From a virus: a stretch of DNA of 25,471 nt. Location: positions 1 to 25,471 of the IMG/VR virus record IMGVR_UViG_3300006805_000143, one strand, 5' to 3'. The notes under the pieces are model-generated. The model saw only the letters and a program-made list of their open reading frames with translations, was not told where the DNA came from and searched no databases. Positions 15,132 to 22,684 of this stretch are shown piece after piece (the first letter of the stretch is position 1; each line of letters begins with the position of its first letter). The position numbers and the translations under genes were made by a program.

Positions 15132-16664
15132 ATGGCTGAAATTAATTTTGGTTTACTAACGCCGCAAACTGGCCCGACAGAATACGAGCAAATGCAAGCG
15201 CGTACCGCGCAGAATCAGCTTGTACAACAGCAGCTTGCGCAATCCCGTCAAGCCACGCAATTAGGCGCGGCGCAATTGCAAAAGCTGGTTGAAGCCGATC
15301 AGCGAGTTAAGCAGTTCGCGGAAAAGATGCGCCAAACAGGTGGCCCCGAAGATTGGCGCGGTATTGCTAAAGCCATGTTTGATTCGGGTGACCCTGAGCA
15401 AATTAAACGTGCGCAAGAAATGATCGAGGACCATAAAGCATCTGCACGGCTTAACCAAGCATTTGGTTTAGGTGAACCTGAAGCACCACCAGCGCAGGCG
15501 CAGCAAATGCAAGCGCCAGCAGCGCCTGTAGACCAAAATGTGCCGTCAAACGACAGATTACGGGAATACACCGCGCAAATTGGAAATTTAGAAAATCCAG
15601 AAGCAAAAGACATGGAGTGGGTGCTTAACGCGCAACAACGCGTTAATAATTTAGCGCCTGCGCAAACTGTTTCTGTTAACACGCTTGGCGAAAAAATAAT
15701 GCCTGCGGTTGAGAAAAAGTCTAAGCCATTACCTATGCTGCCTACGGTGGAGCAAGGTTTGCTAATGGCAGGTTCGCAAAATAAAGGCGAAGCTGAAACA
15801 GGCAAACGTATTGTTGACTACTACGAAAAACAACCTGAATTATTGAAACTGCAAGCGCAACAAAATCGTTTGCTGCAAATGGCCGACACGCCGCAAAGCC
15901 AAAAACTAATTGAAGCTATGCCTGAGTATCGAGACATTACAGCTCAAATTAAAAAAATCACGACGCACGCAGCACCAATTCAAATTAATACCGGCCAGCA
16001 ATTAGAAAAAGCTGAGTCCGTTCAAAAAGGCGCGTCAAACATTAAGCTTTTGGACGAAGTGTCAAATGATGCGCGTTCTAGCGCTAAATTGCTGCCGGCG
16101 ATTGACGTAGCCGAACGCATCATGAACAAAGGTTTTGAAACTGGTTTTGGCACAGATGCTAAAGTTGCTGGCGCGCGTTTGCTATCCGCTTTCGGTGTCC
16201 CCGAAGCAACTAAATACGCTTCCGACGCGGCTACAATGCAAGCTATGCTGACGCAAACAGTGCTGCAACGTCAGCTTGAACAAAAAGGCGTAGCAACAGA
16301 AGGCGACGCGCAACGTATCGCTGACACGTCAGCTAAGCTAAGCAATCCAGTAGACGCCAATAAGTATATTCTTTCGGTCGCTCGCGCTACTATTCAGCGT
16401 GATCAGGAGAAAAAAGACTTTTTCCAAAAATGGTGGAATACCAATAAAACAGTTGAAGGCGCCGAACAAGCATGGGACGCTGGTCCGGCTAATAAGTCTA
16501 TCTTTACTTATCCGGCGCTCAAAGCATACGCACCTGCTACTAAACCTACTGCCGGCCCTAAAACGCCAATTGCTACGGCGCAGGATAAAGCAGCTTTAGA
16601 TTGGGCAAATGCAAACCCCAATGATCCACGCGCAGCACAAATTAAGTCACGTTTAGGACAATAA
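15132..16664 (+). CDS. putative DNA ejection protein, gp20 position
   Basis: The start is set at ATG 15132 (MAEINFGLLTPQTGP), nine bases after the preceding stop; an upstream ATG at 15090 lies inside the previous gene. The 510-residue protein is Gln/Ala/Lys-rich and largely helical. Residues 20-75 form a heptad-like stretch (RTAQNQLVQQQLAQSRQATQ), followed by a Pro/Gln-rich linker near 125-150. Such long helical, Gln-rich proteins between gp7-like and gp16-like genes are injected into the cell in P22 (gp20, about 471). Sequence identity to gp20 cannot be judged here, so the call rests on order, size and composition. Confidence 0.8.
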   Translation: MAEINFGLLTPQTGPTEYEQMQARTAQNQLVQQQLAQSRQATQLGAAQLQKLVEADQRVKQFAEKMRQTGGPEDWRGIAKAMFDSGDPEQIKRAQEMIEDHKASARLNQAFGLGEPEAPPAQAQQMQAPAAPVDQNVPSNDRLREYTAQIGNLENPEAKDMEWVLNAQQRVNNLAPAQTVSVNTLGEKIMPAVEKKSKPLPMLPTVEQGLLMAGSQNKGEAETGKRIVDYYEKQPELLKLQAQQNRLLQMADTPQSQKLIEAMPEYRDITAQIKKITTHAAPIQINTGQQLEKAESVQKGASNIKLLDEVSNDARSSAKLLPAIDVAERIMNKGFETGFGTDAKVAGARLLSAFGVPEATKYASDAATMQAMLTQTVLQRQLEQKGVATEGDAQRIADTSAKLSNPVDANKYILSVARATIQRDQEKKDFFQKWWNTNKTVEGAEQAWDAGPANKSIFTYPALKAYAPATKPTAGPKTPIATAQDKAALDWANANPNDPRAAQIKSRLGQ

Positions 16665-16665
16665 C

Positions 16666-18330
16666 ATGGCGGCACAATTTGATCCGGACGCATACTTAGC
16701 TCAACCGCCGGCATTTAATCCGGACGCTTATTTGGCGTCTGGCGGCGGTGTGCCTACTGGCCGTCGTTCTTACGCCGCGTCGGAAGTGCCGGCTGCTGCG
16801 TTGTCTAATTTAGGTGGCAGTGCTAAGCGCGCTGCGCAAGGGTTAGGCGAAACAATTATGCACCCGCTAGATACGCTTGAAACAATGCGTCAAGCGGTAG
16901 GCGGCGGCGCGTATAATTTACTGCCAGAAGATGCGCAAAAGTTTGTCATGGGCATTTCTAACGATCCAGAAAGACTTAAAAAGTCTATTGCTACAGCAAA
17001 TGCTATCGGCGGTGTGTATAAAGACCGTTACGGTGACTGGGAAGCCATTAAACGCACAATTGCTGAAGACCCTATTGGCGCGGCAACTGATCTTTCGACT
17101 ATTTTAACTGGCGGCGGCGCGGCAGCGACTAAACTAGGCGCAGTCAAAACTGGCGCTGCGTTGGGGAAAGCGGCTGAGTTTACCAATCCTGTATCGGCAA
17201 TTACTAAGCCGGCCAACATGATGGTTGAAGCGCGTCAAGCAGGGTTAAACAAACAGCAACAGTTAAACGCCGTTCGTGATCAAACTTTGGCCGCAGGTCA
17301 ACAAGCTGGCTATGTAGTAACGCCTGGTTCAATATCGCCTACTGGCGCCAACATTATGTCCGAGCGAATGGCGGGAAAAACGCAATTAGAACAGCTTGCG
17401 TCAGTCAAGAATCAAGCCACAACGGACAAATTAGCAAGAAAAGCGGCGGGTATTCCTGAAACCGCGCCTTTAACTTCCGATACGATGAAACAAATTCGTG
17501 CGGAAGAATTTAAAAAAGGTTATGAACCAATTGAACAGTTAGGCCAAATTAAAACTGATCCGCGATACATAACTGATCTTAATAACGTAGCGGCTAAATT
17601 TAAAGGCCCTAGCGCGTCTTTTCCTGGCGCAGTTCCAGATAGCGTTACAAAGCTAATTGACGCGTTTAAACAAGGCGATTTTGCTGCCGGCGACGCGGTT
17701 GCGGCTACGCGCATGCTACGTGAGCAAGCCAAAGGTAATTTTGCCAAAGGTGAAAATGGTTTAGGCAAAGCACAATTGGCGATATCTGACGCGTTAGAAA
17801 ATCAAATTGAACGCAGCATTCCTAATCCCGATATGCTGGATCAGTTTAAAGCGTCGCGTCGTCGCATGGCGATTAGCCACACGATTGAAGATGCCATTCG
17901 TCAAGGTACAGGCACTATTGACCCTAAAAAATTAGCGCGTGACATTCAAAAAGGTAAGTATTTTTCGGGTGAATTAAAAACCGCTGCTGAGTTTTCCAAC
18001 GCATTTCCTCGCGTTAGCCAATCTAGCGCAAGTATTGGCGCGCCTACAGGATCAGTTTTGGGTCGCGGCGCGGCGGGTTTAACCGGCGCAGGATTAGGTT
18101 ATTTATTGGGTGGTACGCCAGGCGCGGCAGCGGGCGTTACATTAGGAACACAATTTGCACCTGAAGCTGTATCATCTGGCTTACGTAATTATTTGTTGTC
18201 TAAAACCGGTCAAGCACGCATTGCACCTAATTACGAGCAGAATTTTTTACTGCGAAATATTAACGATCAAGCTGCACGTAATGCGATGTTAGCATCGCAA
18301 GCAGGGCAACAAAACAAGTTAGGCCGATAA
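16666..18330 (+). CDS. putative DNA ejection protein, gp16 position
   Basis: This 554-residue protein begins with a repeated short motif (FDPDAYLAQPP then FNPDAYLASGG, residues 5-27) that I recognise from N-termini of several phage internal virion proteins. The middle is helical and Ala/Lys-rich. Residues about 460-500 (GSVLGRGAAGLTGAGLGYLL, followed by GGTPGAAAGVTLG) are Gly-rich and hydrophobic, like a membrane-inserting helix hairpin, which would suit a protein that helps DNA cross the inner membrane. P22 gp16 is about 609 residues. The start is one base after the preceding stop, and the end shares one base with the next ATG. Confidence 0.8.
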   Translation: MAAQFDPDAYLAQPPAFNPDAYLASGGGVPTGRRSYAASEVPAAALSNLGGSAKRAAQGLGETIMHPLDTLETMRQAVGGGAYNLLPEDAQKFVMGISNDPERLKKSIATANAIGGVYKDRYGDWEAIKRTIAEDPIGAATDLSTILTGGGAAATKLGAVKTGAALGKAAEFTNPVSAITKPANMMVEARQAGLNKQQQLNAVRDQTLAAGQQAGYVVTPGSISPTGANIMSERMAGKTQLEQLASVKNQATTDKLARKAAGIPETAPLTSDTMKQIRAEEFKKGYEPIEQLGQIKTDPRYITDLNNVAAKFKGPSASFPGAVPDSVTKLIDAFKQGDFAAGDAVAATRMLREQAKGNFAKGENGLGKAQLAISDALENQIERSIPNPDMLDQFKASRRRMAISHTIEDAIRQGTGTIDPKKLARDIQKGKYFSGELKTAAEFSNAFPRVSQSSASIGAPTGSVLGRGAAGLTGAGLGYLLGGTPGAAAGVTLGTQFAPEAVSSGLRNYLLSKTGQARIAPNYEQNFLLRNINDQAARNAMLASQAGQQNKLGR

Positions 18331-18563
18331 TGGAACCTCAAAACCTTTTCAATCTTATCTCCGGCGGTATTATGGCCGTTACCGGCTGGTTTGCACGCGA
18401 GTTATGGACTGCGGTTAAAGAACTGAAATCCGACTTGTCTAAGCTGCGCGAAGAATTACCGAAAGTGTACGTTACCAAAGACGATTTCCGTGAGGACATG
18501 CGCGAGATCAAAGACATGCTGAGTAAGATATTCGATAAGCTCGAAAATAAGGCAGATAAATAA
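18330..18563 (+). CDS. small protein with N-terminal hydrophobic helix and coiled coil
   Basis: The 77 residues have a hydrophobic or amphipathic N-terminal helix ([21 protein letters not shown], about 5-26) followed by a charged heptad region ([17 protein letters not shown], then [25 protein letters not shown]). This layout is common in small phage proteins beside ejection or lysis genes. It is shared at both ends by single-base overlaps. A membrane-anchored trimeric coiled coil, a holin partner or a tail accessory are all possible. It is not close to the holin candidate at 21420. Confidence 0.75.
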   Translation: MEPQNLFNLISGGIMAVTGWFARELWTAVKELKSDLSKLREELPKVYVTKDDFREDMREIKDMLSKIFDKLENKADK

Positions 18564-19450
18564 TGGCTTCATTATCACCAACACCACGGCAACAGTTCTT
18601 TGATGCGGCAGGCGTTCCGCTAGTCGGCGGTAAGGTTTACACTTACGCTGGCGGCACAACGACCCCGATTGCGACGTACACGACGCAAGCCGGTAACGTC
18701 AACAACACTAATCCAATTATTCTAGATTCACGCGGCCAAGCTAACATTTGGCTGTTCCCGTCAATCGCATACAAATACGTTATCACAGACGCTAATGACG
18801 TAACGCAGTACACCGTCGATAATATCTTAGTTCCAATCGACAACCTGTCGTTCTCGTCTCCACCGCCTATGGGCGATGTAGCACCCAATAGTGGCGCGTT
18901 TACCACGCTGTCTGCAACGGATAACGTAACCTTTACCGGCTCGGGCGCCACGCAGTTGCAAGTAGGCTCTACATCTGACCGGCCAACGCCCGTCATTGGT
19001 ATGATCCGCTACAACAGCGCTTTGGCTGCTTTTGAAGGCTACGGCTCAACTGGTTGGTCAGCGATTGGCGGCGGTGCTGGCGCAACAGGTGGCGGCACAA
19101 ACGAACTGGTTATTGAGAATGATCAAACCGTCACCGCCAGCTACACACTTGGCGCGGGTAAAAATGCTATGTCTACCGGCCCGTTGACTTGGGGTACGCT
19201 TTTTTCAGGCACAGGTAGCATTGCGGGTACAATGCTGACCATTGACGCAGTGACAGTCGGCGCGTTAGCAGTAGGCGAGGTGATTGTTGGCACAGGCATT
19301 ACTGCCGGTACAACGATAACAGCGTTGCTTACCGGCACAGGCGGCGTAGGTACGTATACGGTTAGTGTATCGCAAAACGCAAGCTCTACTACGATTACGG
19401 CGCCGATTGTTATTACTGTCCCTACCGGCGCACGCTGGGTAATTTTGTAA
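18563..19450 (+). CDS. tail fibre or tailspike with head-binding-like N-terminus
   Basis: Of 295 residues, the first 95 ([20 protein letters not shown], then [15 protein letters not shown], ending VDNILVPID) form the adaptor domain common to podovirus tailspikes and fibres. Residues 103-170 have [20 protein letters not shown] and a [20 protein letters not shown] motif, usual fibre elements. The C-terminal cap ([20 protein letters not shown] ... [10 protein letters not shown]) matches the cap of the protein at 12610, but here it is split by about 70 residues (210-281) that look like an independent [17 protein letters not shown] repeat module. There is no beta-helix enzyme domain, so the protein is much shorter than P22 gp9 (about 667). 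Confidence 0.85.
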   Translation: MASLSPTPRQQFFDAAGVPLVGGKVYTYAGGTTTPIATYTTQAGNVNNTNPIILDSRGQANIWLFPSIAYKYVITDANDVTQYTVDNILVPIDNLSFSSPPPMGDVAPNSGAFTTLSATDNVTFTGSGATQLQVGSTSDRPTPVIGMIRYNSALAAFEGYGSTGWSAIGGGAGATGGGTNELVIENDQTVTASYTLGAGKNAMSTGPLTWGTLFSGTGSIAGTMLTIDAVTVGALAVGEVIVGTGITAGTTITALLTGTGGVGTYTVSVSQNASSTTITAPIVITVPTGARWVIL

Positions 19451-19460
19451 AAGGATTATT

Positions 19461-19925
19461 ATGTCATCAACAATTACCGCCGGTAATGCAACAAATGGCT
19501 TGGCTATCGCGTCCGATAATACTGGCATATTGCAGCTTAAAACGGGTACGGGCGCAGGCACAACCGCGCTAACGCTGGATACATCGCAAAATTTACAATT
19601 TAACTCCGGTTATGGTTCTGTCGCCACAGCATATGGTTGCCGTGCTTGGGTAAACTTTAACGGCACGGGTACGGTAGCTATTCGCGCTTCTGGGAACGTG
19701 TCGAGTATCACGGATAATGGCACGGGTAACTACACGGTAAACTTCACAACTGCGATGCCGGACGCGAATTATTCTGCGGTTGGTATGTGCAATGACAACA
19801 GCAACACAAGTTCAATCATGTACAGAACTGGTGGGCTTTTTTCCACCACTCAGCTTCAGGTTTCAACAGGTGCGGGTGGAAGCCTTGTAGATAACGCAAA
19901 TTGTCTCGTCGCCATCTTCCGCTAA
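19461..19925 (+). CDS. short tail fibre-type protein
   Basis: The 154 residues begin with MSSTITAGNATNGLAIASDN and GTGAGTTALTLDTSQNLQF (about 29-47), the usual opening of short phage fibre proteins. They end in a fold unit with RAWVNFNGTGTVAIRASGNV (about 61-80), NGTGNYTVNFTTAMPDANYS and DNANCLVAIFR, which is frequent at the tips of phage fibres. AAAGGA nine bases before the ATG is the ribosome site. It lies in a series of similar small fibre genes and probably contributes to receptor binding or forms a separate fibre subunit. Confidence 0.8.
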   Translation: MSSTITAGNATNGLAIASDNTGILQLKTGTGAGTTALTLDTSQNLQFNSGYGSVATAYGCRAWVNFNGTGTVAIRASGNVSSITDNGTGNYTVNFTTAMPDANYSAVGMCNDNSNTSSIMYRTGGLFSTTQLQVSTGAGGSLVDNANCLVAIFR

Positions 19926-19962
19926 CCGCATGACTCGGACACTTAATCAGAAAGGCTAACAA

Positions 19963-20139
19963 ATGAATTCCAGAATAATCTACCCGACTGACGAAGGCGG
20001 TGTCGCAGTAATCATTCCTGCTGTCAGTGTTGAACTGGCACTTAAAGACGTACCAGATGGCAAGCCTTTTGAGATTGTAGACGTAGCAGACATTCCTTCA
20101 GATAGAACTTTCCGTGGGGCATGGTCATGGGCATCGTAA
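19963..20139 (+). CDS. small tail-region protein, possible N-part of a split protein
   Basis: The 58 residues begin MNSRIIYPTDEGGVAVIIPA and contain DVPDGKPFEIVDVADIPSDR and TFRGAWSW at the end. In many phages this pattern is the N-terminal part of a tail-associated protein that continues with a segment like INLDKAKxIxRD..R.AR, which here is found in the next ORF in a different frame. AAAGG upstream is a usable ribosome site. The function of the family is not established; association with fibre assembly is suggested only by position. Confidence 0.75.
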   Translation: MNSRIIYPTDEGGVAVIIPAVSVELALKDVPDGKPFEIVDVADIPSDRTFRGAWSWAS

Positions 20140-20354
20140 TTAATCTTGATAAAGCTAAAGCTATCGGCCACGATATGCGCCGCGCTGCCCGAGCGGAAGA
20201 GTTTAAACCTTTGGATGTGAAGGCGACTATTCCTAGCGAAGCCGCTGCCGCTGAAGCTGCCCGTCAGCTAGTACGTGAAAAGTATGCTGACATTCAAGCT
20301 AAGATTGATGCAGCAGCTACGCCAGAAGAAATTAAGGAGGCTGTATGTCGATAG
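20121..20354 (+). CDS. small helical protein, possible C-part of a split protein
   Basis: The 77 residues (start at 20121, or at the second ATG 20127) begin GIVINLDKAKAIGHDMRRAARAEEFKPLD and are then helical and Ala/Glu-rich. This looks like the C-terminal part of the protein type seen in the preceding ORF. It overlaps that ORF by 19 bases in the -1 frame and has no separate Shine-Dalgarno of note, so it may depend on coupled translation. The stop overlaps the next gene, whose strong AAGGAGG lies within its last codons. Confidence 0.7.
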   Translation: MVMGIVINLDKAKAIGHDMRRAARAEEFKPLDVKATIPSEAAAAEAARQLVREKYADIQAKIDAAATPEEIKEAVCR

Positions 20355-20926
20355 GGTTGAAGGGTAATGCAGATGGCAGCGGTGCTGTCCAAGTAGGTGG
20401 CTCAGACGCCATTACGATCAGCACTGGACTTGTGGTAACCGGCTCAGCGGGTAATTTGATGCTGCAATCGGGTACTGCGGTTGCGTCTACTTCAGGCACA
20501 TCGATTGACTTTACTGGCATACCGTCGTGGGCTAAACGTGTCACTGTAATGTTTAGCGGTGTTAGTACATCCGGCACAAGCAATGTGCTTATCCAGCTAG
20601 GTGATTCTGGAGGCGTGAAAATTACAGGCTATATAGGATCATCTTCGAATATTAGTAGTGCAGTGTCGTCAGTAACTTCCACTGATGGTTTTATACTAAA
20701 CGCATCAGCGGGGGCATCTTTGCGGTCGGGTATATTAACTATTAACTTGCTTAACGGCGCAACATTTACTTATGCTGCTGCGGGTACTTTTGGGGAAGCA
20801 GCGGCAACAACTTACATTACCGGCGGTTACAAATCATTGCCAAATATTTTAGATCGCGTACGCATTACTACAGTCAGCGGTACAGTTACGTTTACCGCTG
20901 GCACGATCAACATTCTTTGGGAGTAA
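20345..20926 (+). CDS. short tail fibre-type protein
   Basis: The 193 residues are Ser/Thr/Gly-rich with GSAGNLMLQSGTAVASTSGT and then SIDFTGIPSWAKRVTVMFSG (about 53-72), a fold unit found in many phage fibre and tail proteins, and a C-terminal strand ITTVSGTVTFTAGTINILWE. The ribosome site AAGGAGG (20334-20340) is the strongest in the late block. It overlaps the preceding ORF by ten bases. It is likely a receptor-contacting or decoration subunit; the exact role is not known. Confidence 0.8.
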   Translation: MSIGLKGNADGSGAVQVGGSDAITISTGLVVTGSAGNLMLQSGTAVASTSGTSIDFTGIPSWAKRVTVMFSGVSTSGTSNVLIQLGDSGGVKITGYIGSSSNISSAVSSVTSTDGFILNASAGASLRSGILTINLLNGATFTYAAAGTFGEAAATTYITGGYKSLPNILDRVRITTVSGTVTFTAGTINILWE

Positions 20927-20929
20927 ATT

Positions 20930-21028
20930 ATGCACAGAATCGTAGTGGACTGCCAGACAGGCGAAGTAATCAAATACACACCTGAAGAACAAGCAGCGTA
21001 TGATGCTGCGTTGGAGCAAGCAGAATGA
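20930..21028 (+). CDS. very small phage tail-region protein
   Basis: A 32-residue ORF (MHRIVVDCQTGEVIKYTPEE...) that ends in an ATGA overlap with the next gene. The pattern RIVVDxxTGEV followed by a TPEEQAA helix recurs in tiny phage proteins next to fibre genes, which supports a real gene despite its size. It starts four bases after the preceding stop. Function is unknown. Confidence 0.65.
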   Translation: MHRIVVDCQTGEVIKYTPEEQAAYDAALEQAE

Positions 21029-21423
21029 GCATAATTCTAGATGGCACTAATGGTATTACTACGCCGGATATGGAAGTTAATTCGGCTACATCAATGGGCT
21101 ATGCGACTGGCGCAGGCGGTACTGTCACGCAGCTAACATCGAAGGCAACTGCGGTGACGCTAAATAAGCCTACTGGTCAGATTACTATGAATAACGCTGC
21201 ATTGGCTGCGGGTGCAAGTGTTGTTTTTCAATGCGCTAACACACTTGCATCAGATGTTGACATACCTGTTGTTTCGCTAGGAACCTCGCTTTTGCCAAGC
21301 TATACCATTCGTGCTAAGTGCAGCACGGGGTCAATTTCATTTCTGCTGAAAAACGAAACTGCGGGTTCTTTATCTGATGCACTAATAATTAACTTCGCCA
21401 TCATTAAAGGAGCAACGTCATGA
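21025..21423 (+). CDS. short tail fibre-type protein
   Basis: The 132 residues open with MSIILDGTNGITTPDMEVNS and then carry GYATGAGGTVTQLTSKATAV and TLNKPTGQITMNNAALAAGA (about 25-64), a unit widespread in phage fibre tips. The C-terminal half is beta-rich (YTIRAKCSTGSISFLLKNET). ATGA overlaps link it to the genes on both sides. With the genes at 19461 and 20345 it makes three short fibre-type ORFs after the adaptor-bearing protein at 18563. Confidence 0.8.
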   Translation: MSIILDGTNGITTPDMEVNSATSMGYATGAGGTVTQLTSKATAVTLNKPTGQITMNNAALAAGASVVFQCANTLASDVDIPVVSLGTSLLPSYTIRAKCSTGSISFLLKNETAGSLSDALIINFAIIKGATS

Positions 21424-21590
21424 GTTTTATCGCACGTTTTAAAGAGCCATCGTCGTGGGCCGGCATTGCCGTTTTGTTTAATGTCTTTGGCCCTGTTATT
21501 GGTCTGCCACCAGGTGGTGCTGACGTTATCGTTCAAGCTGGCGCAGGCGTTGCTGCTGCGGTAGCATTTTTTATGGCTGAGAAAAAGTGA
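21420..21590 (+). CDS. holin candidate
   Basis: A 56-residue protein with a charged start (MSFIARFKEPSSW), two hydrophobic segments (WAGIAVLFNVFGPVIGLP, about 13-30; VIVQAGAGVAAAVAFFM, about 36-52) and a basic end (AEKK). This is the layout of small two-segment phage holins, which open the inner membrane at lysis. Its stop overlaps the GTG start of the M15 endolysin, a usual holin-endolysin arrangement. There is no second start that would suggest an antiholin. Confidence 0.78.
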   Translation: MSFIARFKEPSSWAGIAVLFNVFGPVIGLPPGGADVIVQAGAGVAAAVAFFMAEKK

Positions 21591-21994
21591 CGCCTAACTT
21601 TACTTACGAAGAACTTACGCGCACCGATCATCGGGAACTGTTAAATGTTCCCGATGCGGCGGCGCTTAAGAACTTGGATAAGTTAGCGTTGTTTTTAGAA
21701 GAAGTACGCGCATTGATTGGCCGGCCAATTATTATTAACAGCGCGTATCGTTCGCCCGAAGTAAATAAAAGCGTTGGTGGCGCGCCAACTAGTCAGCATG
21801 TCAAAGGTCAAGCCGCTGACTTCCGCGTGATCGGCATGACGCCAGACCAAGTGACGCGGTTACTGCACAAATCTAAACTGCCATACGACCAGCTTATCCG
21901 CGAATTCGATAGCTGGACGCATATCAGTATCGCGGATAAGCCTCGTAAGATGGCGTTAATCATCGACCGGAAGGGTGTTCGACAATTCGTGTAA
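21587..21994 (+). CDS. endolysin, M15 peptidase (D-Ala-D-Ala/L-Ala-D-Glu type)
   Basis: The 135-residue protein has the M15_3 zinc peptidase pattern: SAYRSPEVN (52-60), S69-Q-H71 followed by KGQAAD78, a Glu at 106 (DQLIREF) and W110-T-H112. H71, D78 and H112 are the expected zinc ligands. It would cut peptide cross-links of the host cell wall. The start is GTG 21587, overlapping the holin stop as GTGA. There is no signal sequence, so release would depend on the holin. Its 3' end overlaps the convergent minus-strand gene by 39 bases. Confidence 0.92.
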   Translation: MTPNFTYEELTRTDHRELLNVPDAAALKNLDKLALFLEEVRALIGRPIIINSAYRSPEVNKSVGGAPTSQHVKGQAADFRVIGMTPDQVTRLLHKSKLPYDQLIREFDSWTHISIADKPRKMALIIDRKGVRQFV

Positions 21995-22162
21995 CGCACG
22001 CTGGATGTACACCGTTGCATCCATTAGTTCTTCCTGTAGATGCGTCAGCCATCCAACCAGATCAATATCAGTACGTTCAGTTGTTACGCCGTACTTTGTT
22101 AGCCCAACGTCAGCGCGCTGCGTCAGCTTTTCAATCACTGCGGTTACGTTTTTATCTTGCAC
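21956..22162 (-). CDS. small dNTP pyrophosphohydrolase-like protein
   Basis: The 68 residues contain ADVGLTKYGVTTERTDIDLV followed by GWLTHLQEELMDATVYIQRA. This KYGV..(W)L.H..EEL.D..VY..R pattern belongs to small all-alpha dATP/dGTP pyrophosphohydrolase-like phage proteins. The EE..D helix would hold magnesium. The start is GTG at 22162, with AAGGA seven bases upstream; the ATG two bases upstream is in another frame. It overlaps the upstream gene by 19 bases and the endolysin 3' end by 39 bases. It is the last gene of the leftward operon. Confidence 0.75.
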   Translation of the reverse strand: MQDKNVTAVIEKLTQRADVGLTKYGVTTERTDIDLVGWLTHLQEELMDATVYIQRALHELSNTLPVDD

Positions 22163-22341
22163 ATCTTATCCTTTATCGAGCGCGGTATGCGCGGTTTTGG
22201 ACACCAGCCTAAACAGTCGTCTGTCCACGGGCCAACGACTAATACGCCGCCTGGGTTAAGCAACAACAGACTTGTTGCTCTAGGCGCCGGTTCGTCATCC
22301 GGATCACGAAAATACAGTTGGTCAGTTGTTATCTGTAGCAT
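22144..22341 (-). CDS. small hypothetical phage protein
   Basis: The 65 residues have LLLLNPGGVLVVGPWTDDCL followed by GWCPKPRIPRSIKDK (about 25-58). Small phage proteins with GGVLVVG.W....AW.PLPK..K are recurrent beside nucleotide metabolism genes, without known function. The ATG at 22341 lies two bases after the preceding stop, and AAGGGG at the end of the upstream ORF is the ribosome site. It has two cysteines in the C-terminal part but no clear metal site. Confidence 0.7.
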   Translation of the reverse strand: MLQITTDQLYFRDPDDEPAPRATSLLLLNPGGVLVVGPWTDDCLGWCPKPRIPRSIKDKMCKIKT

Positions 22342-22343
22342 TG

Positions 22344-22508
22344 TTAACCCCTTGCGCGAATCTTTTGTTTTAGTGTTTGTCTTGGTTCTTGCTCTAATTT
22401 TTTAATGTGTTCTTGGAGTTCAAGTATTTCTTTGTCGTGGTCTTTTATTCTTTCAGCTATAACTTTTACAATATCTTCTATAACTTTAATTAGTTTGTAT
22501 TCGTTCAT
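22344..22508 (-). CDS. small coiled-coil protein
   Basis: A 54-residue Lys/Glu/Ile-rich protein (MNEYKLIKVIEDIVKVIAER...), almost entirely heptad-like from residue 5 to 42, ending KIRARG. It is more AT-rich than the genes beside it. The ribosome site AGAGGA is made by the last codons of the upstream gene. The two lowest neighbours share the terminal IRARG. No function can be assigned; a short coiled coil may oligomerise. Confidence 0.7.
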   Translation of the reverse strand: MNEYKLIKVIEDIVKVIAERIKDHDKEILELQEHIKKLEQEPRQTLKQKIRARG

Positions 22509-22510
22509 AA

Positions 22511-22684
22511 TTATCCTCTTGCGCGTATGGCTGCGCTAAGGTAAAGAAATAGCCCCAACGTAGCTGCACCTTCGCTAATGTAAATTTCACCAATCTCATC
22601 AACAAGGGTTGCGCACGCTTCCCGTTCGGCCAGCACCGCCTTTTCCAATTCCGCTTCAATAATAGATCGTAGTGTGTGGTTCAT
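22511..22684 (-). CDS. small helical phage protein with IRARG tail
   Basis: The 57 residues read as helix (LRSIIEAELEKAVLAEREAC), then ATLVDEIGEIYISEGAATLG and a C-terminal LSAAIRARG. Small phage proteins with a REACA...AAIRARG pattern are common in early regions and are usually unannotated. The ATG at 22684 overlaps the preceding stop as ATGA. The last codons, for RARG, contain AAGAGGA, which is the ribosome site for the next gene. Confidence 0.72.
   Translation of the reverse strand: MNHTLRSIIEAELEKAVLAEREACATLVDEIGEIYISEGAATLGLFLYLSAAIRARG

Noticed and set aside
22157-22405. Plus-strand frames in the 21975-22405 region
   Set aside because: The minus strand carries a continuous series of small genes with ribosome sites and overlaps there, and the plus frames lack both.
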